Below are positions 35,171 through 44,684 of a DNA stretch of 64,000 nucleotides, in pieces. Numbering within the stretch: the stretch's first letter is position 1; every line of letters starts with the position of its first letter. The stretch spans positions 186,001 to 250,000 of the forward strand of contig NZ_JOFZ01000002.1 of the NCBI RefSeq assembly GCF_000721265.1, read 5' to 3'. The notes below the pieces were generated by a model. That model had not been told where the DNA came from. It saw nothing but the letters and a program-made list of their open reading frames with translations, and searched no databases. The stretch comes from Streptomyces sp. NRRL F-5126 (GTDB lineage Bacteria > Actinomycetota > Actinomycetes > Streptomycetales > Streptomycetaceae). The translations under genes and the position numbers were made by a program.

Positions 35171-37024
35171 ATGGCAAGAACCCGGTTCGTGCCCCTCGCA
35201 CTGCTCGCCCTGCTCGTCGCGTGCCTCCAGTCCCTCGCGCTGTCCTCCGCCCAGCACGCGCACGCGGCGACGCAGGTCTGCGCCCTGTACTGCGACACCC
35301 GCGATCCCTCCCAGGCGCGGGCCGAAACGTTCCCAGTGCCCAACAAGGAGGAGAACGGGCGCCGCATCGAACTGCACGTGTCCGACCCCGATGGCATGGC
35401 CTGGGCCAGCATCGACGACGGGCAGCTCGACGACTCGGTGTGGCTGGACCGCTCGTGGGACGGCGGCAAGACCTGGGACGGTCTGCTCGGCAAGGCGTCC
35501 ATCCCGTCCACCTGGACCGGCACCCGCACGCTCATGTACAACCTCTACGACCCCACGAACCACCGCCGCGCCGTGCTGCGCGCCTGTGGCGACGCCCAGG
35601 GCGTCGCCTGTACGAACTGGGCGCACCTGAGCGTGTGCACAGAACGCTGCGACGGCGCGTCCCCCGGATCGGGCACCGGCGACGCCCAGCCGGTGCCCGC
35701 GACCACCCTGGAGGGGCGCGTCATCGCCCTGCACATGGACGACGCGGGGATGGCATGGGCGACCCTGCGGGGCGGGGCTGCGGGGGACGAGGTGTGGCTC
35801 GACCGGTCCTGGGACGCGGGCGCGACCTGGCCGGACGGCTCCTCGATGTCAAGGACGAGCGTCCCCGCGGGCGCCACGTCGACGACCACCGACAAGATCA
35901 ACACGTCCGACCCGCTCGGCCGGTTGTACGGCGGCGCGGTCCGCGCCTGCGGCCGTGCCGTCACCGGGCAGAACGGCAGCTGCACCGCCTGGGCCAGGCC
36001 GGCCGCCTCACGCGCCGCCGCGGCGGCGGACGCGCTGATGTGGTCCTACGATCCCCGGACCGCCTACTGGAAGTCCAGCTGGTGGAACTCGGCGGTCGCC
36101 CTCGCCACCGTCATCGACTACATGCGGCAGACAGGCGACACCACGTACGAGTGGATCATCGACCGCAGCTTCGAGATCAACAAGGGCACCTTCCCGGCAG
36201 GCGCGCGGAGTTCGGACCCGATCGAGGGCGACTTCATCAGCCGGGCGACGGACGACACGGAGTGGTGGGCGCTCGCCTGGATCGACGCGTACGACCTCAC
36301 GGGCGACGCCAAGTACCTGGACGAGGCGAAGACCATCGCCTCCTACGTCAACGGCTACTGGGACGACACCTGCGGCGGCGGTGTGTGGTGGGACCGCGAG
36401 AAGACGTACAAGAACGCCGTCACCAACGGCCTCTACGTGCGCCTCACGGCGGAGTTGCACAACCGGATCCCCGGCGACACACTCTGGCTCGGCCGGGCGT
36501 CCACGGCATGGAAGTGGTACGTGTCCAGCGGCCTGATCAACTCGTCGGGGCTGGTCAACGACGGCCTGAACACGTCCACGTGCGAGAACAACGGGCAGAC
36601 GGTGTACTCCTACAACCAGGGGCTCGCGATCGGTGCCGGCGTGGAGGTGTGGCGCGCCACGCATGACGCCTCGGCGCTGGCCCAGGCGCGGGCGCTTGCC
36701 GACGCGGCGATCGGCTCGCCCGCGCTGACGACGGGCGGCATCCTGACCGACAAGTGTGACGCCGTCACCTCCGACTGCGACGACAACGGCAAGCAGTTCA
36801 AGGGCGTGTTCATGCGCTACCTGCAGGACCTCGACGGCGTCACGGGCGGCGCCTACCGCTCCTTCGCGACGACCCAGGCCGACTCGATCTGGTCCGCCGA
36901 CCGGGACACCCTCAACCGGCTGGGCGAGCGGTGGTCGGGCGCGACGTCGTCGGACCACCCCAACGCCAGGGACTGGCGCACCCAGGCATCGGCGCTGAGC
37001 GCACTGCTCGCGGCGGCCGGTTGA
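35171..37024 (+). CDS. Secreted GH76 endo-alpha-1,6-mannanase-like enzyme
   Basis: The 617-residue protein has a Sec signal (about 1-33) and two similar N-terminal modules of about 110 residues (about 34-150 and 155-270). Each has MAWAS/MAWAT, VWLDRSWD and a Cys-rich end (LRACG and VRACG). A GH76 (alpha/alpha)6 domain (about 285-617) follows, with the catalytic pair Asp361-Asp362 in ATDDTEWWALAWIDAY. GH76 enzymes cut alpha-1,6-mannan backbones. It is divergent from the GH92 exo-mannosidase. The ribosome site is weak (GGGGATC), and the upstream in-frame start at 35048 is less likely. Confidence 0.9.
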   Translation: MARTRFVPLALLALLVACLQSLALSSAQHAHAATQVCALYCDTRDPSQARAETFPVPNKEENGRRIELHVSDPDGMAWASIDDGQLDDSVWLDRSWDGGKTWDGLLGKASIPSTWTGTRTLMYNLYDPTNHRRAVLRACGDAQGVACTNWAHLSVCTERCDGASPGSGTGDAQPVPATTLEGRVIALHMDDAGMAWATLRGGAAGDEVWLDRSWDAGATWPDGSSMSRTSVPAGATSTTTDKINTSDPLGRLYGGAVRACGRAVTGQNGSCTAWARPAASRAAAAADALMWSYDPRTAYWKSSWWNSAVALATVIDYMRQTGDTTYEWIIDRSFEINKGTFPAGARSSDPIEGDFISRATDDTEWWALAWIDAYDLTGDAKYLDEAKTIASYVNGYWDDTCGGGVWWDREKTYKNAVTNGLYVRLTAELHNRIPGDTLWLGRASTAWKWYVSSGLINSSGLVNDGLNTSTCENNGQTVYSYNQGLAIGAGVEVWRATHDASALAQARALADAAIGSPALTTGGILTDKCDAVTSDCDDNGKQFKGVFMRYLQDLDGVTGGAYRSFATTQADSIWSADRDTLNRLGERWSGATSSDHPNARDWRTQASALSALLAAAG

Positions 37025-37066
37025 CGGCCCGCGGCTGACGCCGCTCGCGCCGCGTGCGCACGCGTC

Positions 37067-37864
37067 TCACCCGGCCTTGCGCGCCACGCCACCGTAGAAG
37101 CCGATCTCCTCGGAGCCCTCCGGCGGCGTGGCGTCCGGGCGCCAGAACGGGACCTGCACCAGTCCGGGCCCGACGAGCTCGAAGCCGTCGAAGAACCGCT
37201 CCACCTCGGAGTGCGGCCGCAGGTTCAGGGTGGCGGTGGCGCGCGTGTAGACGGCCTGCGCCTCGCTGCGGTCGGCGAAATCGCCGGTCGCGTGCGACAG
37301 GACGAGGAAGCTGCCCGCGGGCAGCGCGTCGCGCAGCGTGGCGACGACACCCGCCGGGTCCTCCGCGTCGGTGAGGAAGTGCAGCACGGCGATGAGCAGC
37401 AGCCCCACCGGCTGGTCGAAGTCGATGAGCCGCCGTACCTCGGGGTCGTCGAGCACGGCGGCGGGCTCGCGCAGGTCGCCGAGGGCGACGCCGGTCGCTC
37501 CCGAGTCGCTCAGCAGCGCGTTGGCGTAGGTGTTCACGATCGGGTCGTTGTCGACGTACGCGACCCGCACGTCGGGCACCACCTCGTGCGCGGTCTCGTG
37601 CACGTTGGGCGAGGTGGGCAGGCCCGTGCCGATGTCGAGGATCTGCCGGACGCCGCTGGAGACCACGTACCGCACGGCACGCCGCAGGAAGGCCCGGTTG
37701 GCCTGCACGCCGACGCGCACCTCGGGTGCAGCGTCGACGAGTTGGTCGCCGGCCTCGCGGTCGAGCTCGTAGTTGTTCTTGCCGCCGAGCAGGTAGTCGT
37801 AGATGCGGGCCGGATGCGGCTTGCTGGTGTCGATGTCCCCGGCGCGGAAGCCCCTGTGCGTCAC
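37067..37864 (-). CDS. DUF574/Methyltransf_19 SAM-dependent methyltransferase
   Basis: The 265-residue protein fits the Streptomyces-abundant DUF574 group: DTSKPHPARIYDYLLGGKNNYELDR near the start, motif I LDIGTGLPTSPNVHE (about 77-92), YVDNDPIV and LLIAVLHFL. The GTG at 37864 has AGAGGAG about 7 bases upstream. Substrates of this family are mostly unknown. Many copies sit beside regulators or bld-type genes. Here it lies between the GH76 gene and a TrmB/LuxR-like regulator and may be independent of both. Confidence 0.85.
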   Translation of the reverse strand: MTHRGFRAGDIDTSKPHPARIYDYLLGGKNNYELDREAGDQLVDAAPEVRVGVQANRAFLRRAVRYVVSSGVRQILDIGTGLPTSPNVHETAHEVVPDVRVAYVDNDPIVNTYANALLSDSGATGVALGDLREPAAVLDDPEVRRLIDFDQPVGLLLIAVLHFLTDAEDPAGVVATLRDALPAGSFLVLSHATGDFADRSEAQAVYTRATATLNLRPHSEVERFFDGFELVGPGLVQVPFWRPDATPPEGSEEIGFYGGVARKAG

Positions 37865-37968
37865 GTTGCGCTCCTCTCGACGACTGCGACGGCCCGCGTC
37901 CGCGACCGGCTGACGGCAGTTTCGCACACTGGCCCTGACCGGGGCCGAGCGCAGGCCGGGCACCGTCC

Positions 37969-38937
37969 TCACAGCCAGCCGCGCCGTACCGCCTGGGCCC
38001 CTGCCTGGAAGCGGCTCGTGGCGCCGAGGCGCGCCACCAGGTCGGCCGTGCGGCGGCGCAACGTACGCTCGCTCACGCCGAGTTGGCGTGCCAGCGCCTC
38101 GTCCTTGAGCCCGGCGTTCAGTAGCGAGAGCAGCAGCCGGTCCTCCTTCGCGAGACCCTCGGTGTCCGTGGACCGCACGGCGCCGAAGGCCTGCACCCCC
38201 TGCTCCCACTTCGCCTCGAAGAGCTCGCTGAGCGCGTCGAGCAGGCGGGACTGGCGGACGAGGACGGCGGAGGCCCGCGTGCCCAAGTCACTGGCGGTGA
38301 GCGGGAGTACGGCAGCCCTGCCATCCACCATGACCATCTTCAGCGGCACCCTCGGCACGAGCCGCACCTGCTCGCCCATGGCCGCGGCCTCCTTGATGGA
38401 CGCGGCACGCTCGGGCACGTCGAGGGCCTCGGTGGCGTACACGGCCCGTATCGTCACGCCGCGGGCGAGCGCTTCGCTCTCGACGTCGGGCGGCTTGGGC
38501 GAACTGCCCAGGTACGGGGGGGAGTCGAAGGCGAGCACCTCGCGGTCGGCGCCGAGGATCAGCTCGCCGAGTTGCGCCGTGACGGCAGCCGCCCCGTCGA
38601 TGACCTCGACCAGCTGGTGCGGGTCGCCCCGCATGGCGCGCTCGTGGTACTCCGCCGCGTATGCCTCCACGGAGGACGCGGCGCTGTCGAGTTCGGCCTG
38701 CCGTGCCCGGATCAGCGCGGTCAGGCCGCGGCGCGGGTCGACGGCCGTGTAGCGAGCGGGACGCCCGGCGGAGGAGGCGAGGCCCGCGGCAACGAGCCGG
38801 TCGAGCACCCGCCGCGCCGCCGCGACGGAGATGGCCTGCCGCTCGGCCAGCTCCCTGCTGGTCAGCCGCTGCCGCCGCAGGAGCAGCCGGTAGGCGTCCT
38901 CCGACGCGCCGTCGGGCCAGACCGGCTCAAGCACCAT
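37969..38937 (-). CDS. TrmB-like/LuxR HTH regulator divergent from an S53 peptidase
   Basis: The 322-residue protein is built like 28573-29553: N-terminal winged HTH (about 12-65), central region with LAFDSPPYLGSSPKPPD (compare IIDAPPYLSPGTLN in the paralogue), C-terminal HTH (about 255-305; LNAGLKDEALARQLGVSERTLRRR) and a final RRGWL. The ATG at 38937 follows GGGAGG; the longer start at 38973 is less likely. It is divergent from the propeller-S53 peptidase at 39116. Two inverted repeats in the gap may be its targets. Confidence 0.78.
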   Translation of the reverse strand: MVLEPVWPDGASEDAYRLLLRRQRLTSRELAERQAISVAAARRVLDRLVAAGLASSAGRPARYTAVDPRRGLTALIRARQAELDSAASSVEAYAAEYHERAMRGDPHQLVEVIDGAAAVTAQLGELILGADREVLAFDSPPYLGSSPKPPDVESEALARGVTIRAVYATEALDVPERAASIKEAAAMGEQVRLVPRVPLKMVMVDGRAAVLPLTASDLGTRASAVLVRQSRLLDALSELFEAKWEQGVQAFGAVRSTDTEGLAKEDRLLLSLLNAGLKDEALARQLGVSERTLRRRTADLVARLGATSRFQAGAQAVRRGWL

Positions 38938-38969
38938 GCCTCCTGGCCTCCCGCGATTCCCGTCCGGGC

Positions 38970-39005
38970 CCACGCTATCGCGTGGCCAGGATCGGTCATT
39001 GACCG
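38970..39005. promoter_or_regulatory. Two inverted repeats in the regulator-peptidase intergenic region
   Basis: CCACGC-TATC-GCGTGG (38970-38985) is a perfect 6+6 inverted repeat, and CGGTC-ATT-GACCG (38993-39005) is a perfect 5+5 repeat. Both lie between the divergent starts at 38937 and 39116 and are candidate operator sites. Confidence 0.4.
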
Positions 39006-39115
39006 GTAGCGGCCACGATGATCCCTCGCCTCATCTGCATGGCCACTGCAAGAGTTTCCGGCGCCCCGTCAAGTCCCCGGGCGCCCAGCCAGCCCAGCAG
39101 GAGTGATCGACCCTG

Positions 39116-42100
39116 ATGTCATCCAGAAGGAAACCCGAACGCCCGGGCATACGCCCGACCGCACGCCCCGGCATACGCCCGGCCGGCATCGTGGCGGCGC
39201 TCGCCACCTCCGTCGCGCTGCTGAGCGCCCCGGCCGCCCACGCGGACCCCGCCACCGGCCACCACTCCGTACGCCTGACCGCCGGCGCCCTGAAGAAGCT
39301 CAGCGACCAGTACACGCCGCGCACGGACGGCACCCCCGGCCTCGTCGCCGCGGCGAGAGCCGCTTCCGGCGGGCCCTCGGGCACAGGCAGCGGCAAGGAC
39401 GCGTCGCCCCAGGGATCCGGCGCCACGAACGGCGCCAAGGCGGCCCCGCACAGCGCTACAACGGACTCCGGCTCCTCCGCAGGCTTCCAGGAGGAGAGCA
39501 GCTGGGAGACCCCCAGGGGTGCGGCCTCCACCTTGGCACTGCACGGCACCTCCGACTGGGTGGGCGTCTTCAGCGGCGGCGAGGTCGCACGCTACGACGC
39601 GAACGGCAACCCCGTCTGGCAGCGCACCAGCCACTCCCTCTACAAGGACTGGCGGGTCAAGCCCGTAAATGCCCGTCAGGCCGAGGAGTTCTCGCCGGTC
39701 CTGTTCCAGGGCTACGACCCGTACCAGCCGAGCGCGCTCGGCACCCACCCGTTCGCGCAGGCCGACTTCACCCACGACGGCGTCGACGACATCGCCGTCG
39801 CGTACAGCGTCGGCGCGTCCCCCGCACGTCCCTTCACCTCTCCCGGCTCCGACCTCCAGTCAGGCACATTCGTCTCCGTGCTGGACGGACGCACCGGCGC
39901 GATGCTCTGGCACACGCTGCTGCCCGGCGAGGTCGGCTCGCTGACCGTCCAGGACGGCAAGCTCATCGCCGCCGACGCCACCGGACCCGACTGGGGCAAC
40001 GACCCGGTCGCCGAGCAGGGCGACAGCCGAAGCTCCCTCGTCGCCTACAGCTTCCACGCCGCGAGCAAGTCCAAGCTGACCGGCAAGAAGGCGTGGACGT
40101 ACAGCACCAAGGCGCCCTGGGCGCTGTGGAGCGACGTCGAGCCGGCGGGTGACGGCCTCGTCACCGCCGGCTGGACCGACACCCCGATGGGCCTCGGCAA
40201 CCCCCGTCCCGCCGACGGGCACGTGGTCGTCGTCGACACCGGCACGGGCCGCGCCGTCTCCGACACCAAGACCCCCGGCTACCCGCGCATCGTGCAGCGC
40301 GACCCCGGCTCCGACAAGATCCTCGTCGCCGAGCAGAACGACCCGCTCGACGCGGTCGGCTGGGACCTGACCACCGTGGGCATCACGTCCGGCAAGCGAT
40401 CGGTCATCACCCACCGCTCCGGCGTCATCCCCGAAGCGCTCGCCGTCAACTCCGGCGCCCACGGCAAGCAGCCGCGCTACGCCGTCGCCGAACTCGGCAT
40501 CAACGCGGACCTGACCGACGGGCAGAGCTCCGTCTCCGCGCTGGACAAGCACGGACACACCACCTGGACGCACCAGACGTCGAGCACCATCGGCGGCGCC
40601 AACGCGCCCACGCTCTCGCTCACTTACGACAGCAGGGGCCACGGCAGCGTCTACGCCGCCGTCGCCGACGCCGGCCCCGAGACGAGCAACCGGCCCGAGG
40701 CGCCGGCACACAGCCGGCTCATCGCGTTCGACGCACGCAACGGCCGCACGGCCTGGCACAAGGACGGCAGCGTCGTCGGCGACCAGGTGACGCCCTACCA
40801 CGGCGGCCTGCTGACCGTCGGCTACGGCCTGACCGCGTACCGCACGAACCCGGCCAACGGCAAGGCCACGGCGCTTCCGCTGCTGGCCGACACGTACGCC
40901 GCGGTCGCCACCGACGTCAACGGCGACGGCGTCAAGGACCTCGTCGTCGGCGGCGAGAGCCACGGTGTGTTCGCCCTCGACGGCCGCACCCTCAAGGCCG
41001 CGCAGCCGCGCATCCTGTGGAAGAGCGCCGTCGACGCCTCGGTGCGCCAACTGCGCCTCGGGAAGCTGAAGGACAGCGCGGGCCACACCGCGCAGCGCGT
41101 CGTGGCCGCCACGTCGCACGGGTTCGCCGTCCTGCGGCCCGGTGACGGGAAGATCACCGGCCAGGTGGACACCGGCACGTTCCAGCCCGGCGTCGCCATC
41201 GCCCGCGGTTCGGTGGTCGCCTCCGGCACCGCGCTCACCGCCTACACCTCCGACGGCGCCAAGGTATGGAGCTATCGGCCGGCCGGCACCTCCGGCAAGG
41301 ACGTCCGCTACTCCGTGCCGGCCACGGACGCCGACGGCCGCCTCTACCTGGAATACGGCGGCGCGCGCGGCGCCTTCGGCACCGGGCCGACCGACCCGGC
41401 GCCGACGGCCGTGGCACTCGACGCCACGAACGGCAAGGAACTGTGGAGCGAGCAGCCGAAGTCGGCCGCCGCGTCCTGGATCGAGCAGCAGTCAGGCGCG
41501 TTCGCCAGCCCGTACATCCCCGGCGCGGACGGTCAGGGCGTCGCCTTCGCCTTCGGCGGCGACGCGCCCTCCACCGACGGACACCTCGTCCAGATCGTCG
41601 ACGGAGCCACCGGCAAGGTGCTCTCCAGCGACGACTCCACGGGCTCCCCGACGTTCCAGGGCTTCGCCGCCTCCCCGACGTACGGGCTCGTCGAACTGCA
41701 CACCAACCTCATGACGGTCTACCCGGCCGACGGCGGTTCGCGGTTCGGTGTGCGCACGATGGCCAACGTGTTCCAGGCCGCGTTCGCCACCTCCACGGAC
41801 GGCCAGGAGAAGTTCGTCTCAGGGACCGGCGGACTGGGCGTCTACTCGCTGCCGTTCCCGAAGGACGAGTCGCAGTTCACCTACGCCGACAGCGAGCAGT
41901 TCGCGCTGTTCGCCGGCTCCGTCACGCCCGTAGACCTCGGCAAGGGCAAGGGCACCGACCTGATCGCGCTCCAGCGCGACTGGTCGGCCTACGACCTCAA
42001 CCAGCAGGTCGGCGGCTTCGGCGCCGACTCCTTCGCGATCGACAGCTACCAGCACGGCATCACCGTCGAGAAGGTGACGGCCCGGTCCACGGGGCGGTCC

Positions 42101-43294
42101 ACGGCAGGCACGACCGAGCCCAAGGCCACGCAGAAGGCCCCCGCCGCCCCGGCCACCGCGCAGGCGGTCGAGGTCAGGACCCTCCCCATCGGCACCGCAG
42201 TCGCCCCGATGCACGTTCAGCGCTCCCTGAAGGCCGAGGGCGCAAACGACACGGAGACCACGGCCGGTTACACACCGCAGCAGATACGCGCCCGGCTCGG
42301 GCTCACCGGTGACGGCACGGGACAGACCACCGCGATCACGGTGGCGTACGACTACCCCGGCGCCAAGGCCGACCTCAACCACTTCGCCGCGCACTTCGGG
42401 CTGCCGCAGACCTGCGACAGCGTCGCGAAGGGCACCGACTGCTTCGACTTCGAGCAGGTGTACGCCGAAGGCGCCAAGCCGCAGACGAACGCCAACTGGA
42501 ACGAGGAGGCCGCGCTGGACATCGAGTGGGCGCACTCGGTGGCGCCCAAGGCGAAGATCGTCCTGGTGGAGGCCGCGGACGCGTCGGCCGCGGCACTCAA
42601 CCGGGCCGTCGACACCGCGGCGTCCTACCACCCGGCGGCCGTCAACAACAGCTGGGGGATGCCGGAGTTCTCCGAGGAGTCCTTCTACGACGGCCACTGC
42701 GAGCTGCGGCAGTCGGTGTGCACCCAGTCCACCGGAGACGCCGGCTACCCGGCCGGCTACTCCAGTACGAACCCGTACGCGCTGGCCATCGGCGGCACGC
42801 ACCTCGTACTGGGCGACGACGGCTCCACCCGGAGCGAGACGGCGTGGAGTTCGACCGGCGGCGGCCTGAGCTACTTCGAGCAGCGCCCCGCCTACCAGGA
42901 CGGCGTGCAGTCCAGTCCCTACCGCGCCACCCCTGACGTCTCCTTCGTCGCCGACCCCCGGACCGGGGTCGCGGTCTACACCTCGGCCACGGGTACCGCG
43001 CAGTGGCTGGAGGTCGGCGGCACCAGCCTCTCTTCGCCGATCTGGGCGGGCATCGTCACGGCCGCCGACCAGTTGCGTGCCGCCGCGGGCGAGAAGCCGC
43101 TGGCCGTGGCGGGCGCGGGCGGGGACACCGCCCACGCCGCCGTGTACGGCCTGGGTGACGCGCTGAGCGACATCACCGCGGGGTCGAACGGTGCCTGCGG
43201 CAGCGAGTGCACGGCCGGCGACGGCTACGACACGGTGACCGGCCTGGGCTCGCCGAAGGCCGGGATCGACGCGGCACTGGCCGCGGCGAAGTAG
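39116..43294 (+). CDS. Secreted multidomain S53 peptidase with N-terminal beta-propeller
   Basis: The 1392-residue protein has a signal peptide (about 1-43) with repeated GIRP-A units. An approximately 900-residue region of PQQ/FG-GAP-like blades follows (repeated DG-LV-A, NG-W and D-NGDGVKDLVVGG units). A C-terminal S53 domain starts near residue 1030. Glu1131 and Asp1135 (EEAALDIEW), Asp1208 (STGDAG) and Ser1304 (GGTSLSSP) form the predicted catalytic set, and SDITAGSNG is the calcium site. The propeller occupies the place of the usual pro-kumamolisin domain. It likely directs the protease to a substrate or controls activation. Gene order pairs it with the regulator at 37969. Confidence 0.85.
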   Translation: MSSRRKPERPGIRPTARPGIRPAGIVAALATSVALLSAPAAHADPATGHHSVRLTAGALKKLSDQYTPRTDGTPGLVAAARAASGGPSGTGSGKDASPQGSGATNGAKAAPHSATTDSGSSAGFQEESSWETPRGAASTLALHGTSDWVGVFSGGEVARYDANGNPVWQRTSHSLYKDWRVKPVNARQAEEFSPVLFQGYDPYQPSALGTHPFAQADFTHDGVDDIAVAYSVGASPARPFTSPGSDLQSGTFVSVLDGRTGAMLWHTLLPGEVGSLTVQDGKLIAADATGPDWGNDPVAEQGDSRSSLVAYSFHAASKSKLTGKKAWTYSTKAPWALWSDVEPAGDGLVTAGWTDTPMGLGNPRPADGHVVVVDTGTGRAVSDTKTPGYPRIVQRDPGSDKILVAEQNDPLDAVGWDLTTVGITSGKRSVITHRSGVIPEALAVNSGAHGKQPRYAVAELGINADLTDGQSSVSALDKHGHTTWTHQTSSTIGGANAPTLSLTYDSRGHGSVYAAVADAGPETSNRPEAPAHSRLIAFDARNGRTAWHKDGSVVGDQVTPYHGGLLTVGYGLTAYRTNPANGKATALPLLADTYAAVATDVNGDGVKDLVVGGESHGVFALDGRTLKAAQPRILWKSAVDASVRQLRLGKLKDSAGHTAQRVVAATSHGFAVLRPGDGKITGQVDTGTFQPGVAIARGSVVASGTALTAYTSDGAKVWSYRPAGTSGKDVRYSVPATDADGRLYLEYGGARGAFGTGPTDPAPTAVALDATNGKELWSEQPKSAAASWIEQQSGAFASPYIPGADGQGVAFAFGGDAPSTDGHLVQIVDGATGKVLSSDDSTGSPTFQGFAASPTYGLVELHTNLMTVYPADGGSRFGVRTMANVFQAAFATSTDGQEKFVSGTGGLGVYSLPFPKDESQFTYADSEQFALFAGSVTPVDLGKGKGTDLIALQRDWSAYDLNQQVGGFGADSFAIDSYQHGITVEKVTARSTGRSTAGTTEPKATQKAPAAPATAQAVEVRTLPIGTAVAPMHVQRSLKAEGANDTETTAGYTPQQIRARLGLTGDGTGQTTAITVAYDYPGAKADLNHFAAHFGLPQTCDSVAKGTDCFDFEQVYAEGAKPQTNANWNEEAALDIEWAHSVAPKAKIVLVEAADASAAALNRAVDTAASYHPAAVNNSWGMPEFSEESFYDGHCELRQSVCTQSTGDAGYPAGYSSTNPYALAIGGTHLVLGDDGSTRSETAWSSTGGGLSYFEQRPAYQDGVQSSPYRATPDVSFVADPRTGVAVYTSATGTAQWLEVGGTSLSSPIWAGIVTAADQLRAAAGEKPLAVAGAGGDTAHAAVYGLGDALSDITAGSNGACGSECTAGDGYDTVTGLGSPKAGIDAALAAAK

Positions 43295-43314
43295 CCGCGC
43301 CCGCACCGCCCACG

Positions 43315-43350
43315 ACGCCGGGCACGCTCCCCCCGGAGCGTGCCCGGCGT
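43315..43350. terminator. Bidirectional hairpin between convergent genes
   Basis: A 16-base perfect stem (43315-43330 with 43335-43350, ACGCCGGGCACGCTCC and complement) has a CCCC loop. It sits 20 bases after the S53 gene stop and just before the NmrA gene stop at 43354. Confidence 0.8.
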
Positions 43351-43353
43351 TCG

Positions 43354-44232
43354 TCATGCCGGGGGCGTGTCCGCCGGGCCCGACTCCCGCTCCACCACGG
43401 CACGGAAGGAGCACGGAGGCCGGCCGGTGACGCGCTGCACGGTGTCGGTGGTGCGGTCCTCCGCGCCCTCGGCGATCGAGCGCTCCATGTCCGCCAGCAT
43501 CGCGGCGAAGTCCCGTGGGATCTCCGCCGCGAGGCGATCTCGCAACTGTTCGTGGGTCACGTGGCGGTGCACGACGCGGCGGCCGGTGGCCTCCGTCATG
43601 ATCGCGGCGACGTCGTCGTGGCTGAGGGCCTGCGGCCCCGTGAGCACCAGGTCGGTGTCGGGAGCGAGATCGGCGGTCAGGGCCTGTACGGCGACGGCGG
43701 CGATGTCGTCGGCGTCGACGAACGCGACGCGCCCGGCGCCGGTGGCCGTGGTGATCGTGCCTTGCTCCCGGATGCTGTGCGCGTGCACGTGGCTCCCGGT
43801 GAAGTTCTGCATGAACCAGGACGGCCGCAGCACCGCCCACTCGTCGAACAGGCCGGGCAGTGCCTCGTGCACGGCCCCCACCGCGGGTCCGCCGCTCGGC
43901 ACCGCGGAACTGCTGAGAAGCACCGCGCGGCGCACCCCCGCGTCGCGCGCACGCCGCAGGAAGGGCAGCATCACCGCCGCCGGGTCGAAGTCGCCGACGG
44001 GCGGGGTGAGATGGACGCGGTCGACGCCGTCCAGCGCGGCGGCGTGCGTCGCCGGGTCGTACCAGTCGAAGCGGACCGCCATCGGGCCCCCGACGTGGGC
44101 CGGGCCTCCGCCCGCACCTCTGCTCGCGGCTTTGACGCGATGACCCGCGGCGGTGAGCCGGGCGGCGACGCGGCTGCCCGTGGTGCCGGTGGCGCCGATC
44201 ACGAGGGTGGCGCCGGCGGACGCCGCTGTCAC
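43354..44232 (-). CDS. NmrA-like NAD(P)-binding atypical SDR
   Basis: The 292-residue protein has a Rossmann motif TLVIGATGTTGSRVAARL (about 8-25), FDWYDPAT and SSSAVPSGG, as in NmrA/QOR2-type nucleotide-sensing reductases. The classical YxxxK catalytic pair is not evident, and NmrA-like members are often sensors rather than enzymes. The GTG at 44232 overlaps the SnoaL-like stop by 4 bases, so both are one operon under the TetR gene at 44771. Its role is unknown; detoxification or small-molecule reduction is likely. Confidence 0.8.
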   Translation of the reverse strand: MTAASAGATLVIGATGTTGSRVAARLTAAGHRVKAASRGAGGGPAHVGGPMAVRFDWYDPATHAAALDGVDRVHLTPPVGDFDPAAVMLPFLRRARDAGVRRAVLLSSSAVPSGGPAVGAVHEALPGLFDEWAVLRPSWFMQNFTGSHVHAHSIREQGTITTATGAGRVAFVDADDIAAVAVQALTADLAPDTDLVLTGPQALSHDDVAAIMTEATGRRVVHRHVTHEQLRDRLAAEIPRDFAAMLADMERSIAEGAEDRTTDTVQRVTGRPPCSFRAVVERESGPADTPPA

Positions 44233-44654
44233 CGGGCGCTCCCGGTGAAGTCGGCGCCGGACTCCTGGACGGCGAGCGGGTTCCAGTAGTCGCGGTACGA
44301 GGTGATGCGCCCGTCCGCGAAGGCCACGACGGCGATGTAGCGCATGTCGAACGGGCCGCCGGTCCTTACCAGGCGGCCGACGCCGCGCATCTCGACCACG
44401 ATCGTCGCCGGGTCGGTGGTCTCGTGGATGCGCACGTCGGTGAAGTCGTGCAGGTCGATGTGGTCGGGATAGCCGCTCATGTAGGCGGCCACCGCCTCCC
44501 GTCCCTCCAGCAGCCTCGGCCGGCCCGGGGGCGCGAAGGGGAACTCCATGGTGCCGTCCTCGGCCCACAGGCCGGCCCAGCCGTCCATGTCCTTGGCCAG
44601 CAGCAGCCGCAGGCCGTGGCGGTAGATGTCCGCCGGTGAGGTGTGCGCGGGCAA
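44229..44654 (-). CDS. SnoaL/NTF2-like protein
   Basis: The 141-residue protein has the cone-shaped NTF2-like pattern: HGLRLLLAKDMDGWAGLWAEDGTMEFPFAP followed by a VVAFADGRITSYRDYWNP strand. Members act as ketosteroid-isomerase-like enzymes, cyclases or binding proteins. The start is a TTG at 44654, supported by GGAAGGAG 8 bases upstream. It is divergent from a TetR gene with twin operators, and is the first gene of the SnoaL-NmrA operon. Confidence 0.8.
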   Translation of the reverse strand: MPAHTSPADIYRHGLRLLLAKDMDGWAGLWAEDGTMEFPFAPPGRPRLLEGREAVAAYMSGYPDHIDLHDFTDVRIHETTDPATIVVEMRGVGRLVRTGGPFDMRYIAVVAFADGRITSYRDYWNPLAVQESGADFTGSAR

Positions 44655-44684
44655 GGGCTCGCTCCTTCCGATATGATACAGATT

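Noticed and set aside
39131..39185. CATACGCCCG tandem repeats near the S53 start considered as a regulatory repeat
   Set aside because: They lie inside the signal-peptide coding region and encode repeated GIRP-type residues in frame.
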